Shown: in pieces, positions 1 to 9,438 of the stretch
How the letters are laid out: every line of letters starts with the position of its first letter
Position numbering within the stretch: position 1 is the stretch's first letter
Assembly (NCBI GenBank): GCA_016841675.1
Contig: JAENYQ010000004.1
Span: 1-64,000 of the forward strand
DNA length: 64,000 nucleotides
Direction: 5' to 3'
Source of the DNA: Desulfotomaculum sp.
GTDB lineage: Bacteria > Bacillota > Desulfotomaculia > Desulfotomaculales > Desulfallaceae
Notes under the pieces: generated by a model
Told to the model about the DNA's origin: nothing
What the model saw: the letters and a program-made list of their open reading frames with translations, nothing else
Database searches by the model: none
Program-made: the position numbers and the translations under genes

Positions 1-71
1 AGCCACCCCTAGTTAAATGCGCCCATACAGTGGTTGGATTCATAGCAATGACATGAAACAAGGCAAACGAA

Positions 72-256
72 AAGATTCTTCATTTCACTTCGTTTCATTT
101 AGAATGACATACGAAAAGATTGTCATTCTGGGCATCGCGAAGAATCTTAAAACCTAAGCAGGTTGCAATAAGATTCTTTATTCTACTTCGTTTCATTCGG
201 AATGACATGCATAAGGATAGCAATAACCAGCAAAATGACACAGACCTAGAATTTTT
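72..256. repeat. Composite interspersed repeat, copy A
   Basis: This AT-rich gene-free stretch holds two direct copies of a segment with core CTTCGTTTCATT (near 85-100 and 185-200) and an inverted piece (TGTCATTCTGGGCATCGCG, 121-139). The right end reads, on the minus strand, as CTGAAAAAATTCTAGGTCTG. The same order of pieces in the other orientation is found at 30275-30378, and a worn copy at 23729-23795. No reading frame is supported. It looks like a small non-coding dispersed element. Confidence 0.6.
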
Positions 257-287
257 TCAGTGATTCTCCCCAATAAGCTCCCTAATA

Positions 288-340
288 AAAAACAAAAGAA
301 CAGGTGTGGTTCAGTGAGCGAACCGCAGGCCTGTCCTTCT
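288..340 (-). terminator. Rho-independent terminator of rho
   Basis: Just downstream of the rho stop, the minus strand forms a stem (ACAGGCCTGCGGTTC pairing imperfectly with GAACCACACCTGT) followed by a T-rich run (TTCTTTTGTTTTTT). Its position and orientation fit termination of the rho transcript. Confidence 0.75.
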
Positions 341-354
341 TTATCTAGTATGTT

Positions 355-1638
355 TTAAGGTAAATCAGCTTGTAGATGCTTGCCGTTACCGCGTTTGATA
401 TTCTGATAAGCTTTGACCAGTTCAGCATTGGAACGAGTTTTTTTCAGCCTTTCCAGCATGTACTCCAGCGCTTCTGCTGAACTCATATTTGTAGTGGCTC
501 GGCGAAAGTACCAGTTGACTTCTAATTCATCCCTGGTAAGGAGCAAGTCTTCACGCCTGGTGCCGGAACGCGACACATCTACTGCGGGGAACAATCTTCG
601 TTCTGCCAATCGCCGGTCCAGGATTAATTCCATGTTACCGGTGCCCTTAAACTCCTCAAATATAACATCGTCCATGCGGCTGCCCGTGTCCACCAGAGCA
701 GTGGCCAAAATGGTGAGCGAACCGCCTTCTTCCAGGTTACGAGCGGCACCAAAAAAACGTTTGGGCTTGTGCAGAGATGCCGGGTCAACACCACCGCTCA
801 AAGTACGTCCGCTGGGAGGCACCACCAAGTTGTGCGCCCTGGCCAGGCGGGTAATGCTATCCATAAGAATTACCACGTCCCGACCGTGCTCCACTAATCG
901 TTTGGCCCGCTCCAGTACCATATCGGCCACCCGAACGTGGTTTTCCGGCGGTTCGTCAAAGGTGGAACTAATTACTGTGCCGTTAACCGACCTTTCCATA
1001 TCGGTAACCTCTTCCGGCCGCTCGTCAATCAACAGCACAATCAGGCTGATTTCAGGATGGTTGACGGAAATGCTGTTGGCAATGGCTTTAAGTAATAGTG
1101 TTTTACCAGCTTTGGGTGGAGAGACTATCAAGCCCCGCTGACCTTTGCCGATCGGCGAAATAAGGTCTATTATCCGGGCGGCCAGTTTCTCGTTATCCGT
1201 TTCCAGGGATATTCGCTCTTGGGGAAACAGAGGGGTAAATCCTTCGAAGTGCAGCCTCTTGGGAGATTCATCCGGGTTGGTACCGTTTACCTTTTCTACG
1301 CGCAGCAGTGCTGAGTAGCGTTCGCTGTCTTTGGGTTTGCGCACCTGCCCGGCTACCAGATCCCCACTTCGCAGGTCGAACCGCCTGATTTGTGAGGATG
1401 AAACGTATATATCATCGTAGCTGGGCAAAAAGTGATAAGGCCTTAAAAAACCGTAACCGTCCGGAAGGATTTCCAGCACACCGCTGGAAATCTGAAGCCC
1501 GCTCTTTTCGGCCTGGGCTCTGATTATCTCCGCGACCAGTTCCTTTTTACGCAACCGCGAATAACCAGTCAATTCCAATTCCTTGGCCATGGCATAAAGT
1601 TCAGCCAGTGTTTTGCTCTCTAGATCCGTATGGTTCAA
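355..1638 (-). CDS. rho: Transcription termination factor Rho
   Basis: Hexameric RNA-dependent ATPase that ends transcription at Rho-dependent sites in the cytoplasm. The 427 aa length is normal. A Rho_N helical domain lies at about 5-43, the cold-shock-like RNA-binding domain with GYGFLR at about 61-66, Walker A SPPKAGKT at about 173-180 and Walker B VVILMD near 255-260. The start is TTG (1638) preceded by AAAAGGGGGG; no ATG near the N-terminus fits the family as well. The gene stands alone with a strong terminator downstream. There is nothing unusual in the catalytic core. Confidence 0.97.
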   Translation of the reverse strand: MNHTDLESKTLAELYAMAKELELTGYSRLRKKELVAEIIRAQAEKSGLQISSGVLEILPDGYGFLRPYHFLPSYDDIYVSSSQIRRFDLRSGDLVAGQVRKPKDSERYSALLRVEKVNGTNPDESPKRLHFEGFTPLFPQERISLETDNEKLAARIIDLISPIGKGQRGLIVSPPKAGKTLLLKAIANSISVNHPEISLIVLLIDERPEEVTDMERSVNGTVISSTFDEPPENHVRVADMVLERAKRLVEHGRDVVILMDSITRLARAHNLVVPPSGRTLSGGVDPASLHKPKRFFGAARNLEEGGSLTILATALVDTGSRMDDVIFEEFKGTGNMELILDRRLAERRLFPAVDVSRSGTRREDLLLTRDELEVNWYFRRATTNMSSAEALEYMLERLKKTRSNAELVKAYQNIKRGNGKHLQADLP

Positions 1639-1697
1639 GGGTTAACCCCCCTTTTAACAATTGATTGTATTAGATTTATTGCCATGGTCTTATGGGT

Positions 1698-2168
1698 TCA
1701 TACCTGTTTAGTGGTTCGCCGGCGTTTTTGCCTTAACTGAAGCACCTTGCGGAGTACCAAGTAGAAAATTGCATAAGCCAGGATGGCATTTATAAACGCC
1801 CCAAGCATGAATGGATAACCAAGCAGAGAAAACTTTTCCAACCAACCGACCTGGCTTTGGTAGAAGATCTCTTTCACCTGCTCAACGCTGTCAAAATCGT
1901 TGTAACCCAGCATTAGGCCACCTACGATCATGTTCAAGACATAGAAAAAAGGCACCGCCCATTTGAAAAAGGCGGCCGTCAAGGCGGCGGCAAGTCCGTT
2001 GCCGCCTGCCAGTCTGGCAATTAGATAGGCAATGGGAATACTGATTAAAGGAAGGGGCAAGAAATCCAGGGCTAGCCCAATAGCTGAACCCCGGGCGATT
2101 TTTTGGGGCGCATCAGGAATGTCAATTACACGGCTGTAATGACTTTTTAGGCGCCCTACTAGATTCAA
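1698..2168 (-). CDS. DUF2062 membrane protein
   Basis: A 156 aa integral membrane protein of the DUF2062 family, function unknown. It opens with a short cytoplasmic segment containing PQKIARGSAIGLALDF, a family hallmark, followed by about four hydrophobic helices (approximately 28-50, 58-88, 118-140) and a very basic tail (RQKRRRTTK). The start is TTG at 2168 with GGAGG ten bases upstream; an ATG between them is out of frame. It begins 15 bp after the fsa stop and is probably cotranscribed with fsa. DUF2062 is also found fused to glycosyltransferases, but nothing here points to a substrate. Confidence 0.8.
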   Translation of the reverse strand: MNLVGRLKSHYSRVIDIPDAPQKIARGSAIGLALDFLPLPLISIPIAYLIARLAGGNGLAAALTAAFFKWAVPFFYVLNMIVGGLMLGYNDFDSVEQVKEIFYQSQVGWLEKFSLLGYPFMLGAFINAILAYAIFYLVLRKVLQLRQKRRRTTKQV

Positions 2169-2183
2169 TTATGCATATCCTCC

Positions 2184-2831
2184 TTAACTCTTGGGCACTT
2201 TGGCCCAATCAGCTAAAAACTTTTCAATACCTAAGTCGGTGAGAGGGTGGTTAATCATCTGCATCAGTACTTTGTAGGGAATAGTAGCAATATGCGCACC
2301 GGCAAGGGCGGATTGGGTTACATGCAGCGGGTGCCTGATACTGGCAGATATTATTTGCGCATCTAGTTCGTGCAGATCAAGTATGGTTACGATTTCATCT
2401 ATTAGTGTCATTCCGTCTTGACCGGCATCATCTAGGCGGCCTACAAAGGGGCTTACGTATGTGGCACCGGCCAGGGCGGCCAATAGCGCCTGGTTGGCGG
2501 AAAATACCAGGGTAACATTGGTTTTAATATCCTCCCGGGATAAAACCTTTACGGCCTTAAGCCCTTCGGCGGTCATAGGTATTTTAACCACAATGTTGTC
2601 ATGGATGGCGGCCAGCACCCTGGCTTCCTCAATCATGGGACCGGACTCAATACTGACTGCTTCGGCACTAATAGGGCCATCTATAATGGTGGTGATTTCC
2701 CTGACCACTTCAACAAAGTCACGACCCTCCCGGGCTATTAAAGACGGGTTGGTAGTTACGCCGCTTATTACACCCAGTTCGGCAGCGGCCTTAATCTCCT
2801 TAACATTGGCGGTATCAATAAACAGTTTAAT
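2184..2831 (-). CDS. fsa: Fructose-6-phosphate aldolase / transaldolase-like protein, ATT start
   Basis: Small class I aldolase of the transaldolase superfamily that splits fructose 6-phosphate to dihydroxyacetone and glyceraldehyde 3-phosphate, or acts as a short transaldolase. The protein has the hallmark N-terminus [12 protein letters not shown], the TTNPSL motif (26-31) and the Schiff-base lysine in VVKIPM (K83). With the chosen ATT start (2829-2831) the product is 215 aa, the usual family length, and GGAGG lies nine bases upstream. The only in-frame upstream start is a GTG at 2861, which would put the ribosome site inside the gene and add ten residues not found in the family. Fba is encoded next upstream, so this is a sugar-phosphate block. 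Confidence 0.9.
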   Translation of the reverse strand: MKLFIDTANVKEIKAAAELGVISGVTTNPSLIAREGRDFVEVVREITTIIDGPISAEAVSIESGPMIEEARVLAAIHDNIVVKIPMTAEGLKAVKVLSREDIKTNVTLVFSANQALLAALAGATYVSPFVGRLDDAGQDGMTLIDEIVTILDLHELDAQIISASIRHPLHVTQSALAGAHIATIPYKVLMQMINHPLTDLGIEKFLADWAKVPKS

Positions 2832-2907
2832 CGCTAAACACCTCCGGGAAATATAAACCACTTATTACATTATATTACAGACATTAATAAAAGTCCAACG
2901 TTTTGCC

Positions 2908-2930
2908 TTTGGTGCCAGGTGTTGCAAGTT
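2908..2930. repeat. REP-like half-site
   Basis: TTTGGTGCCAGGTGTTGCAAG plus TT. It matches the sequences flanking the REP-associated transposase at 11140 and 12165-12207 and the arms of the palindrome at 15681-15747. It sits between fsa and fba. Confidence 0.7.
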
Positions 2931-2986
2931 GCATGTTGAGAATCTTTAATTCTCAAGGAAGCAGGAGAACCTTCCCCTTGCTTCCC

Positions 2987-3841
2987 TTATGCTCGGCCGG
3001 AACTGCCGAAAACGCGTATTTTTTGTCTAATCAGTTCCACTGCTGCTTCCCGAGCCGGGCCTAGAATCTTGCGGGGGTCTATTTCGTCGGGGCTACTTGC
3101 TACTACCTGCCGACAACGGTCCACAAATGCTTCACGGATATTAGTATCGATGTTCACTTTACGTACCCCAAGACGGATAGCCTGTCGCACCGCTTCGTCC
3201 GGCACACCGGAAGAACCGTGTAATACGATGGGGATGCTTACTAGAGAACGAATTTTTTCCAACCGAGCGAAATCAAGCTTGGGCTCACCCTTATACCGGC
3301 CGTGAGCGGTGCCAATGGCAATAGCCAGGGCATCCACGTCGGTTTCTTCAACAAACCGCCGGGCTTCTTCCGGGTCGGTGAAAAAAGCGTCGGCGTCGCT
3401 CACATGAATATCGTCCTCGGTACCGCCTATTTTACCCAGTTCAGCTTCTACGGATACTCCCACCGGCCTGGCCGCCGCCACTACCTGTCTGGTCAGGGCA
3501 ATGTTGTCGTCCAGGGTCAGCTTGGAACCATCAATCATAACGGCAGAAAAACCGGACCTGATACAGCGCATCACCTGATCAAAACTGGTACCGTGGTCGA
3601 GGTGCAGCGCTACCGGTACATCCACCATGGAAGCGGCCACATTGGCCATGGCGGTGATATACTCAATACCAGCGTACTTTATGGCACCTTGGCTAGCCTG
3701 CATAATCACCGGCGACCGTTCCGCCTGTGCCGCAGCGGCAATAGCCTGCACAATCTCCATGTTATTGCAGTTGAACGCGCCAACGGCATACCCGCCGGCC
3801 TCAGCATCTTTGAGCAATGCGCTGATTGGAACCAAACCCAT
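2987..3841 (-). CDS. fba: Class II fructose-bisphosphate aldolase
   Basis: Zinc-dependent aldolase of glycolysis and gluconeogenesis (fructose 1,6-bisphosphate to DHAP + GAP). The 284 aa length is normal. Zinc and substrate residues are visible in ALHLDHG (about 80-86), the acidic GKIGGTEDD segment (about 136-144), IGTAHG (about 176-181) and VLHGSSG (about 206-212). The start is ATG with GGAGG upstream. It is separated from fsa by about 150 bp that hold a REP half-site and no clear terminator. The context suggests central carbon metabolism; tagatose-bisphosphate aldolase activity cannot be ruled out from sequence. Confidence 0.95.
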   Translation of the reverse strand: MGLVPISALLKDAEAGGYAVGAFNCNNMEIVQAIAAAAQAERSPVIMQASQGAIKYAGIEYITAMANVAASMVDVPVALHLDHGTSFDQVMRCIRSGFSAVMIDGSKLTLDDNIALTRQVVAAARPVGVSVEAELGKIGGTEDDIHVSDADAFFTDPEEARRFVEETDVDALAIAIGTAHGRYKGEPKLDFARLEKIRSLVSIPIVLHGSSGVPDEAVRQAIRLGVRKVNIDTNIREAFVDRCRQVVASSPDEIDPRKILGPAREAAVELIRQKIRVFGSSGRA

Positions 3842-3933
3842 GACCCGAATCCTCCTTGATTTGGATATCCCATTATTAAGGCGTTCGCAAACAATTATTT
3901 AGCGCAATTTTTCAAACTCCTTAATAAAACATT

Positions 3934-3957
3934 ATACACCCTTTTTACAGGGTGTAC
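3934..3957 (-). terminator. Probable terminator of the Zn-ribbon gene
   Basis: TACACCCT and AGGGTGTA pair around a short A/T loop directly after the stop of the gene at 3964; the minus strand then runs into TAATGTTTT. The hairpin is convincing, the T-run modest. Confidence 0.5.
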
Positions 3958-3963
3958 CCCTAA

Positions 3964-4647
3964 TTATTTCCGTTTCCGTTTGGTTTTTTTACCTGTCTTA
4001 TCCATGTTGGCCAGGCTGTCCAAATAACCAAATCCGTTGCGGGTAAGTTCAATGGTATCTACGTCTTTAATCACCCTAAGGTCATCTTCAGTCTCGGCAT
4101 AAATAATATTTATGCTGTCGCATTCCTTGCAGTGCAGTTCCAAACGGTCGGGGAATATGTCTACTTCAACATCCAGGTTACCGCACTGGCAGTAAAGGGA
4201 CCCCTGCTCGGCAATGTCATGCAGACAGTTCAACACCTCATACATGATTTCGGAGTTATTGAAATACTTGTCCTCGCCTTCGAATTCGTTTGCCAGGGAC
4301 TCGATACTCTCCTCCTGGGCTTCGGCCAACTCCCTGACCTCTTCCTCTGGACCCAGGTAACCTAGTTCCAGGCCGGTTTCCTGACAAAATAGGTAGTTAA
4401 CATCATCCGACCAGAACCTTCTGCTGCTAATGGAACGCATATGTTTGGACTCACAAACCACACACGGCACTTGTAGCATGTAGTCTTTGCGGTCCTTGGT
4501 ATTTATGACAAGTTTAATAAACCCGCATTTGCAGGCTATTTCCACCTTTTTACGCATTCCAAATTCAAATCTTGAAAGTTGATGATAATCTAGTTTGCCG
4601 CATTCTGGACAACGCATGGCCAGAAGCGCACCGGTTTCAATGATCAT
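3964..4647 (-). CDS. Multi-zinc-ribbon protein of unknown function
   Basis: A 227 aa soluble protein that I do not recognise as a named family. Cysteine pairs CPEC (about 14-17), CKC (about 39-41), CVVC (about 62-65), CQC and CKEC suggest three or four metal-binding knuckles. Between them is an acidic linker (EEEVRELAEAQEESIESLANEFEG is part of it, split here by composition rather than function). The C-terminus is strongly basic (KKTKRKRK). The start ATG has GGAGG eight bases upstream. It is monocistronic, ending at a hairpin. A nucleic-acid or regulatory role is conceivable but is inference only. Confidence 0.7.
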   Translation of the reverse strand: MIIETGALLAMRCPECGKLDYHQLSRFEFGMRKKVEIACKCGFIKLVINTKDRKDYMLQVPCVVCESKHMRSISSRRFWSDDVNYLFCQETGLELGYLGPEEEVRELAEAQEESIESLANEFEGEDKYFNNSEIMYEVLNCLHDIAEQGSLYCQCGNLDVEVDIFPDRLELHCKECDSINIIYAETEDDLRVIKDVDTIELTRNGFGYLDSLANMDKTGKKTKRKRK

Positions 4648-4806
4648 GGCTTACCTCCTGCCATTTTAGTGCAGCGACACAAAAGTCCTTGTACAAAAAC
4701 TGATAACAATAAAAGCAATTTTTAAAGTAATAGTATGGCTAGCTTCTAAATCCTTGCCAGTGCTTTCGTGCCATAGCTGCACACTTTCAATCATACTAAT
4801 GCCACC

Positions 4807-4898
4807 AGTTGGGGACATTCCATCGGGGACATTCCATCGGGGACATTCATCCGCAGGAGGTGTGTCCCCATTCCTTTGACGGAGGTGTGTCCCCTTTC
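4807..4898. repeat. GGGGACATTC / GTGTCCCC repeat cluster
   Basis: Inside the 420-bp gap before spo0F there are three direct copies of GGGGACATTC spaced by CATC, followed by two inverted copies ending GGAGGTGTGTCCCC. Related palindromes occur inside the Yip1 gene (near 6345-6380) and at the 3' end of hsp20 (52835-52880). The rest of the gap (4648-4806 and 4899-5067) shows no gene or clear signal. Confidence 0.7.
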
Positions 4899-5067
4899 CT
4901 TATTAACGATTGTTTTACCGAAAAGTTATAAACTAAATGTTTAGCCCAAAAGCATGCAGGGATCTATCAGTTAAATGCACTAGTTGCTGTCCGTCAAACT
5001 AAGCCCACTTCCTCTTATCGCAATTCGACACCCGTTTGACAAATCCTTTTTTAATACTGCCGGGTGG

Positions 5068-5478
5068 TTAGCCGGTCCCACTTATTGTACTGTCACTGGA
5101 ATTACCTCGGGATGGAATCAACTTCCGGGCCAGTGCACGTAATTCGTTGAGGTCAAAGGGTTTGCACAGGTAGTGTTCTACCCCCAGTTTTCTGGCCTCT
5201 TCCACGATATCCAGCTCCTCGTAGGCTGTCATTAACACCACCGACACACTCGGGTTTAGCTTCCTTATTTCATGTAGTGTTTCTATACCGCTCATACCGG
5301 GCATTTTTACATCTAGTATTATTAAATGGTATTGTTTTTCTATAAGCATATCTAAGGCTTCACTACCGTTGGAGGCCTGATCCACAACGTATCCATTTTC
5401 GAGTAACGCCTCGCTGATTAATCTGCGTACGCCTATCTGGTCGTCTACAATAAGTAAATCTCCCGAGTTAACCGTCAT
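5068..5478 (-). CDS. spo0F: Spo0F-like single-domain response regulator
   Basis: Phosphorelay intermediate that would pass phosphate from sensor kinases toward Spo0B/Spo0A at sporulation onset. The 136 aa protein is one receiver domain: acidic pocket DD in IVDDQ (about 10-14), phospho-acceptor D in IILDVKMPG (about 54-62), switch T in VLMTAYEE and conserved K in YLCKPFD (about 104-110). It lacks an output domain, as Spo0F does. The tail after residue 120 is Ser/Thr-rich and unlike the family. The start is ATG behind AAGGGGGAAGGG. CheY-like function is possible, but no chemotaxis genes are nearby. Confidence 0.85.
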   Translation of the reverse strand: MTVNSGDLLIVDDQIGVRRLISEALLENGYVVDQASNGSEALDMLIEKQYHLIILDVKMPGMSGIETLHEIRKLNPSVSVVLMTAYEELDIVEEARKLGVEHYLCKPFDLNELRALARKLIPSRGNSSDSTISGTG

Positions 5479-5588
5479 ATCCCTTCCCCCTTGCAGTCAA
5501 GAGTGCAGGACCTCCAGGACATACTTCGCCAATGGGGTTAAATTCCCTTCTACCCTTGTATTCTTATACGCCCGTTCGTATAAAAAAT

Positions 5589-6401
5589 TTAAAACTGTAG
5601 CTCTGGGATGGTAGACATAACTGATCCAAGCATGATTAACCCGATAATAAACAATATTATAAATGTCAGGATGGGGGTGAAAACGGTCAGGGCCGCTTTA
5701 CCGCTACTAATCCAATGCACCTCGCGAATACCGATTATCAGAAGCACCACGGACCAAATAAATACAGCTAGGCTCAAAATTCCGGTTATAATGTTAAACG
5801 CCGCGCTAGATTCAAAGTAAACCGCCAAAAGCTGCACCGGGATCATTAATGCCGCTGGAAGGCCGGCCAGCCCGTAAACGGTAAAAACGCTCCGGGCATC
5901 GCCCCTGCCACCATAAAATACTGCCAGCAGATGTAATAGACCAGCCATGAAAAACCACTTGACAAAACCGAAGAAAAATCCCCCTACTGCTGCCAACGGT
6001 ATTATTGAACGCAGTATATCCAATTCCGGCAGGTTGGGCAATTGCAGTCCCCGCATGTATTGCGGCGTGGTAAAAAGTCCCATCAGGGCTTCCGCCAAAT
6101 TGAGAAGCACAACGATAACCACTGCAGTCAATACAGGCGGCTGCCTGGTTAGCCCGGCAAAGGTGCGCACCGGCTCAAACAGAACTCCATAAACCAGTTC
6201 CAGGATACCTTCTTTTTTCCCAGTTTCACTTTGGTTTTCCCGGTCTCCGTCTTCCCTTGCCGCATTACAGATACTATCCCCTAAAGCCCCGGTATATACA
6301 TCATTTGGTACATCTACATTATCATTGGGAACATTATCACTCTGGACATTATCGTTGGGGAACGAGGTGTGTCCCCTATCATCTTTATCCTGGCGTTCCA
6401 A
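5589..6401 (-). CDS. Yip1-domain membrane protein with repeat-derived N-terminus
   Basis: A 270 aa membrane protein of the Yip1 family, with about five hydrophobic helices between residues 95 and 265; role unknown in bacteria. The start is TTG (6401) with GGGGAGGG seven bases before it. The first 45 residues are hydrophilic and odd: DRGHTSFPNDNV followed by DNVPNDNVDVPNDV, encoded by the palindromic GTGTCCCC repeat and short tandem copies of a GATAATGT unit. The same DRGHT...NVPN pattern appears at the C-terminus of Hsp20 (52822). It is 20 bp downstream of sppA and probably in its operon. Confidence 0.8.
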   Translation of the reverse strand: MERQDKDDRGHTSFPNDNVQSDNVPNDNVDVPNDVYTGALGDSICNAAREDGDRENQSETGKKEGILELVYGVLFEPVRTFAGLTRQPPVLTAVVIVVLLNLAEALMGLFTTPQYMRGLQLPNLPELDILRSIIPLAAVGGFFFGFVKWFFMAGLLHLLAVFYGGRGDARSVFTVYGLAGLPAALMIPVQLLAVYFESSAAFNIITGILSLAVFIWSVVLLIIGIREVHWISSGKAALTVFTPILTFIILFIIGLIMLGSVMSTIPELQF

Positions 6402-6421
6402 AACACAGCCCTCCCCGCAAG

Positions 6422-7336
6422 TTATTCGGTGACCGGTGCATACAGCAACCAGGCGGCGGGATATAATGCCGGCCCGCTAATCCCCAGGTTGACCCCGCTA
6501 AATGTCTCCCAAAAAGGGCGTCTGGGCGTCAATTCAACAACATTGGCCTCGTCACCAAGTCCAGCCATCCGGGACGCCACTCGCAGCGCATCGTAGTAAT
6601 TACCCATTTCGTCCACCAGACCGTTTTCCAATGCCTGGCTGCCTGTAAAAACTCGTCCGTCCGCCAGTTTACTGACCTGTTCCTGGTCCATCCCCCGTCC
6701 CTGGGAAACTGTGTTCACGAATTGCTGGTAGATGTCATCCACCATGCTCTGGAAAATTACCTGTTCATTGGGAGTAATGTCACGGGTGGTAGAACCCATA
6801 TCCTTATGCGGTCCACTTTTAAACACTGTGGGATCCAGTCCTACTTTTTCATATAACCCCTGCATATCCGTGGTTTCCATAATTACCCCGATGCTACCGG
6901 TGATACTGCCGGGATTGGCCACAATCCGATCGCACCGGGAAGCGATCCAGTAGCCGCCCGAGGCAGCCACATCACCCATAGAAGCCACTACCTTTTTACC
7001 GGAACCCCTCAGACGATCCACTTCCAGGGCAATTTCCTGGGAAGCAGCCGAAGTGCCGCCAGGGGTGTTCAGGCGTAACACCACCGCCTTAATAGATGGG
7101 TCTTCGGCTGCTTGGCGCAGCTGGGTCATGATGGTATCCGAACCGGCCACTGTGTTTAATAACCCGCCGGAACTTGAACCGGTCACAATCATGCCGGAAA
7201 TATTAATCACACCTACTGTGTCACCGCCGTCTCCCCGGGCGGCCATAGCGCCGCCGCGCGGTTGGTATAGCGCGGCAGCCACAAGGGATAGCACCGCCAC
7301 CCCGATGATGATACCGGCTATTAGTTTGCGTTTCAA
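6422..7336 (-). CDS. sppA: Signal peptide peptidase SppA (short form)
   Basis: Membrane-bound serine protease that degrades leftover signal peptides. The 304 aa length is the Gram-positive one-domain form. A single N-terminal membrane helix lies at about 4-26, then the S49 domain with LRLNTPGGTSAAS and the nucleophile serine in VAASGGYWIA (about 122-131); a lysine about 50 residues later (GPHKDMG) fits the Ser-Lys dyad. The start is TTG at 7336 with AGAGG close by, a weak site. It precedes the Yip1 gene by 20 bp. Confidence 0.92.
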   Translation of the reverse strand: MKRKLIAGIIIGVAVLSLVAAALYQPRGGAMAARGDGGDTVGVINISGMIVTGSSSGGLLNTVAGSDTIMTQLRQAAEDPSIKAVVLRLNTPGGTSAASQEIALEVDRLRGSGKKVVASMGDVAASGGYWIASRCDRIVANPGSITGSIGVIMETTDMQGLYEKVGLDPTVFKSGPHKDMGSTTRDITPNEQVIFQSMVDDIYQQFVNTVSQGRGMDQEQVSKLADGRVFTGSQALENGLVDEMGNYYDALRVASRMAGLGDEANVVELTPRRPFWETFSGVNLGISGPALYPAAWLLYAPVTE

Positions 7337-7410
7337 ATGCCTCTCACTGCCTTTCAGCGATTATTAATGCTTTAACGTCATACTGTTGTAACCTTTTTAG
7401 CAATAATTAC

Positions 7411-7440
7411 TAAACAAAAAGCTTTGGAATTTCCAAAGCT
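7411..7440 (-). terminator. Terminator of pyrG
   Basis: A perfect 10-bp stem (AGCTTTGGAA / TTCCAAAGCT) with a single-base loop is followed on the minus strand by TTTTTGTTTAG, 35 bp past the pyrG stop. Confidence 0.9.
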
Positions 7441-7475
7441 GAGTGTTTACGCTGACTTTTTAAATTTATATCCTG

Positions 7476-9110
<1,635 letters not shown>

Positions 9111-9227
9111 TTAAAAAATCCTTTTTCATTCTATCATGTTAGAACTGCATGTCAACACAATAAAACGTCTATTGAGTAGTCAGAATCTTAGTAGTCAGAA
9201 TTAAGAAATCCCGAGAATATGCTTCCA

Positions 9228-9398
9228 TTAATCCCAGCCGAACCAACGTGTGGCTATAACATAGCCCAGGAAGAGGCCCACTATGCCCATCACCCCCGCC
9301 AGTGTGGGCGGCGCCGGAATAGGTAGCTTTAAACGAGCAAACAGCAACCCGACAATGATTCCTGCCAGGGTAGCCAGTAACACTTCGCGCAAAAGCAA
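9228..9398 (-). CDS. Small XapX-like (DUF1427) membrane protein
   Basis: A 56 aa reading frame starting at TTG 9398 (or TTG 9392, which sits better behind AGGGGGG). The translation reads LLLREVLLATLAGIIVGLLF, then ARLKLPIPAPPTLAGVMGIV, then GLFLGYVIATRWFGWD. The pattern of two helices joined by LPIPAPPTLAG is that of the XapX/DUF1427 family, function unknown. It lies between argS and pyrG with its own ribosome site. The stretch 9084-9227 otherwise has only two short direct copies of AGTAGTCAGAAT. Confidence 0.75.
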   Translation of the reverse strand: MLLREVLLATLAGIIVGLLFARLKLPIPAPPTLAGVMGIVGLFLGYVIATRWFGWD

Positions 9399-9438
9399 TC
9401 CCCCCTAAGTTGGTTGAAATTCCATCCCCTATTCCGCT

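Noticed and set aside
413-1141. 242-codon open frame on the plus strand
   Set aside because: Lies wholly inside rho on the other strand; composition is that of a shadow frame.
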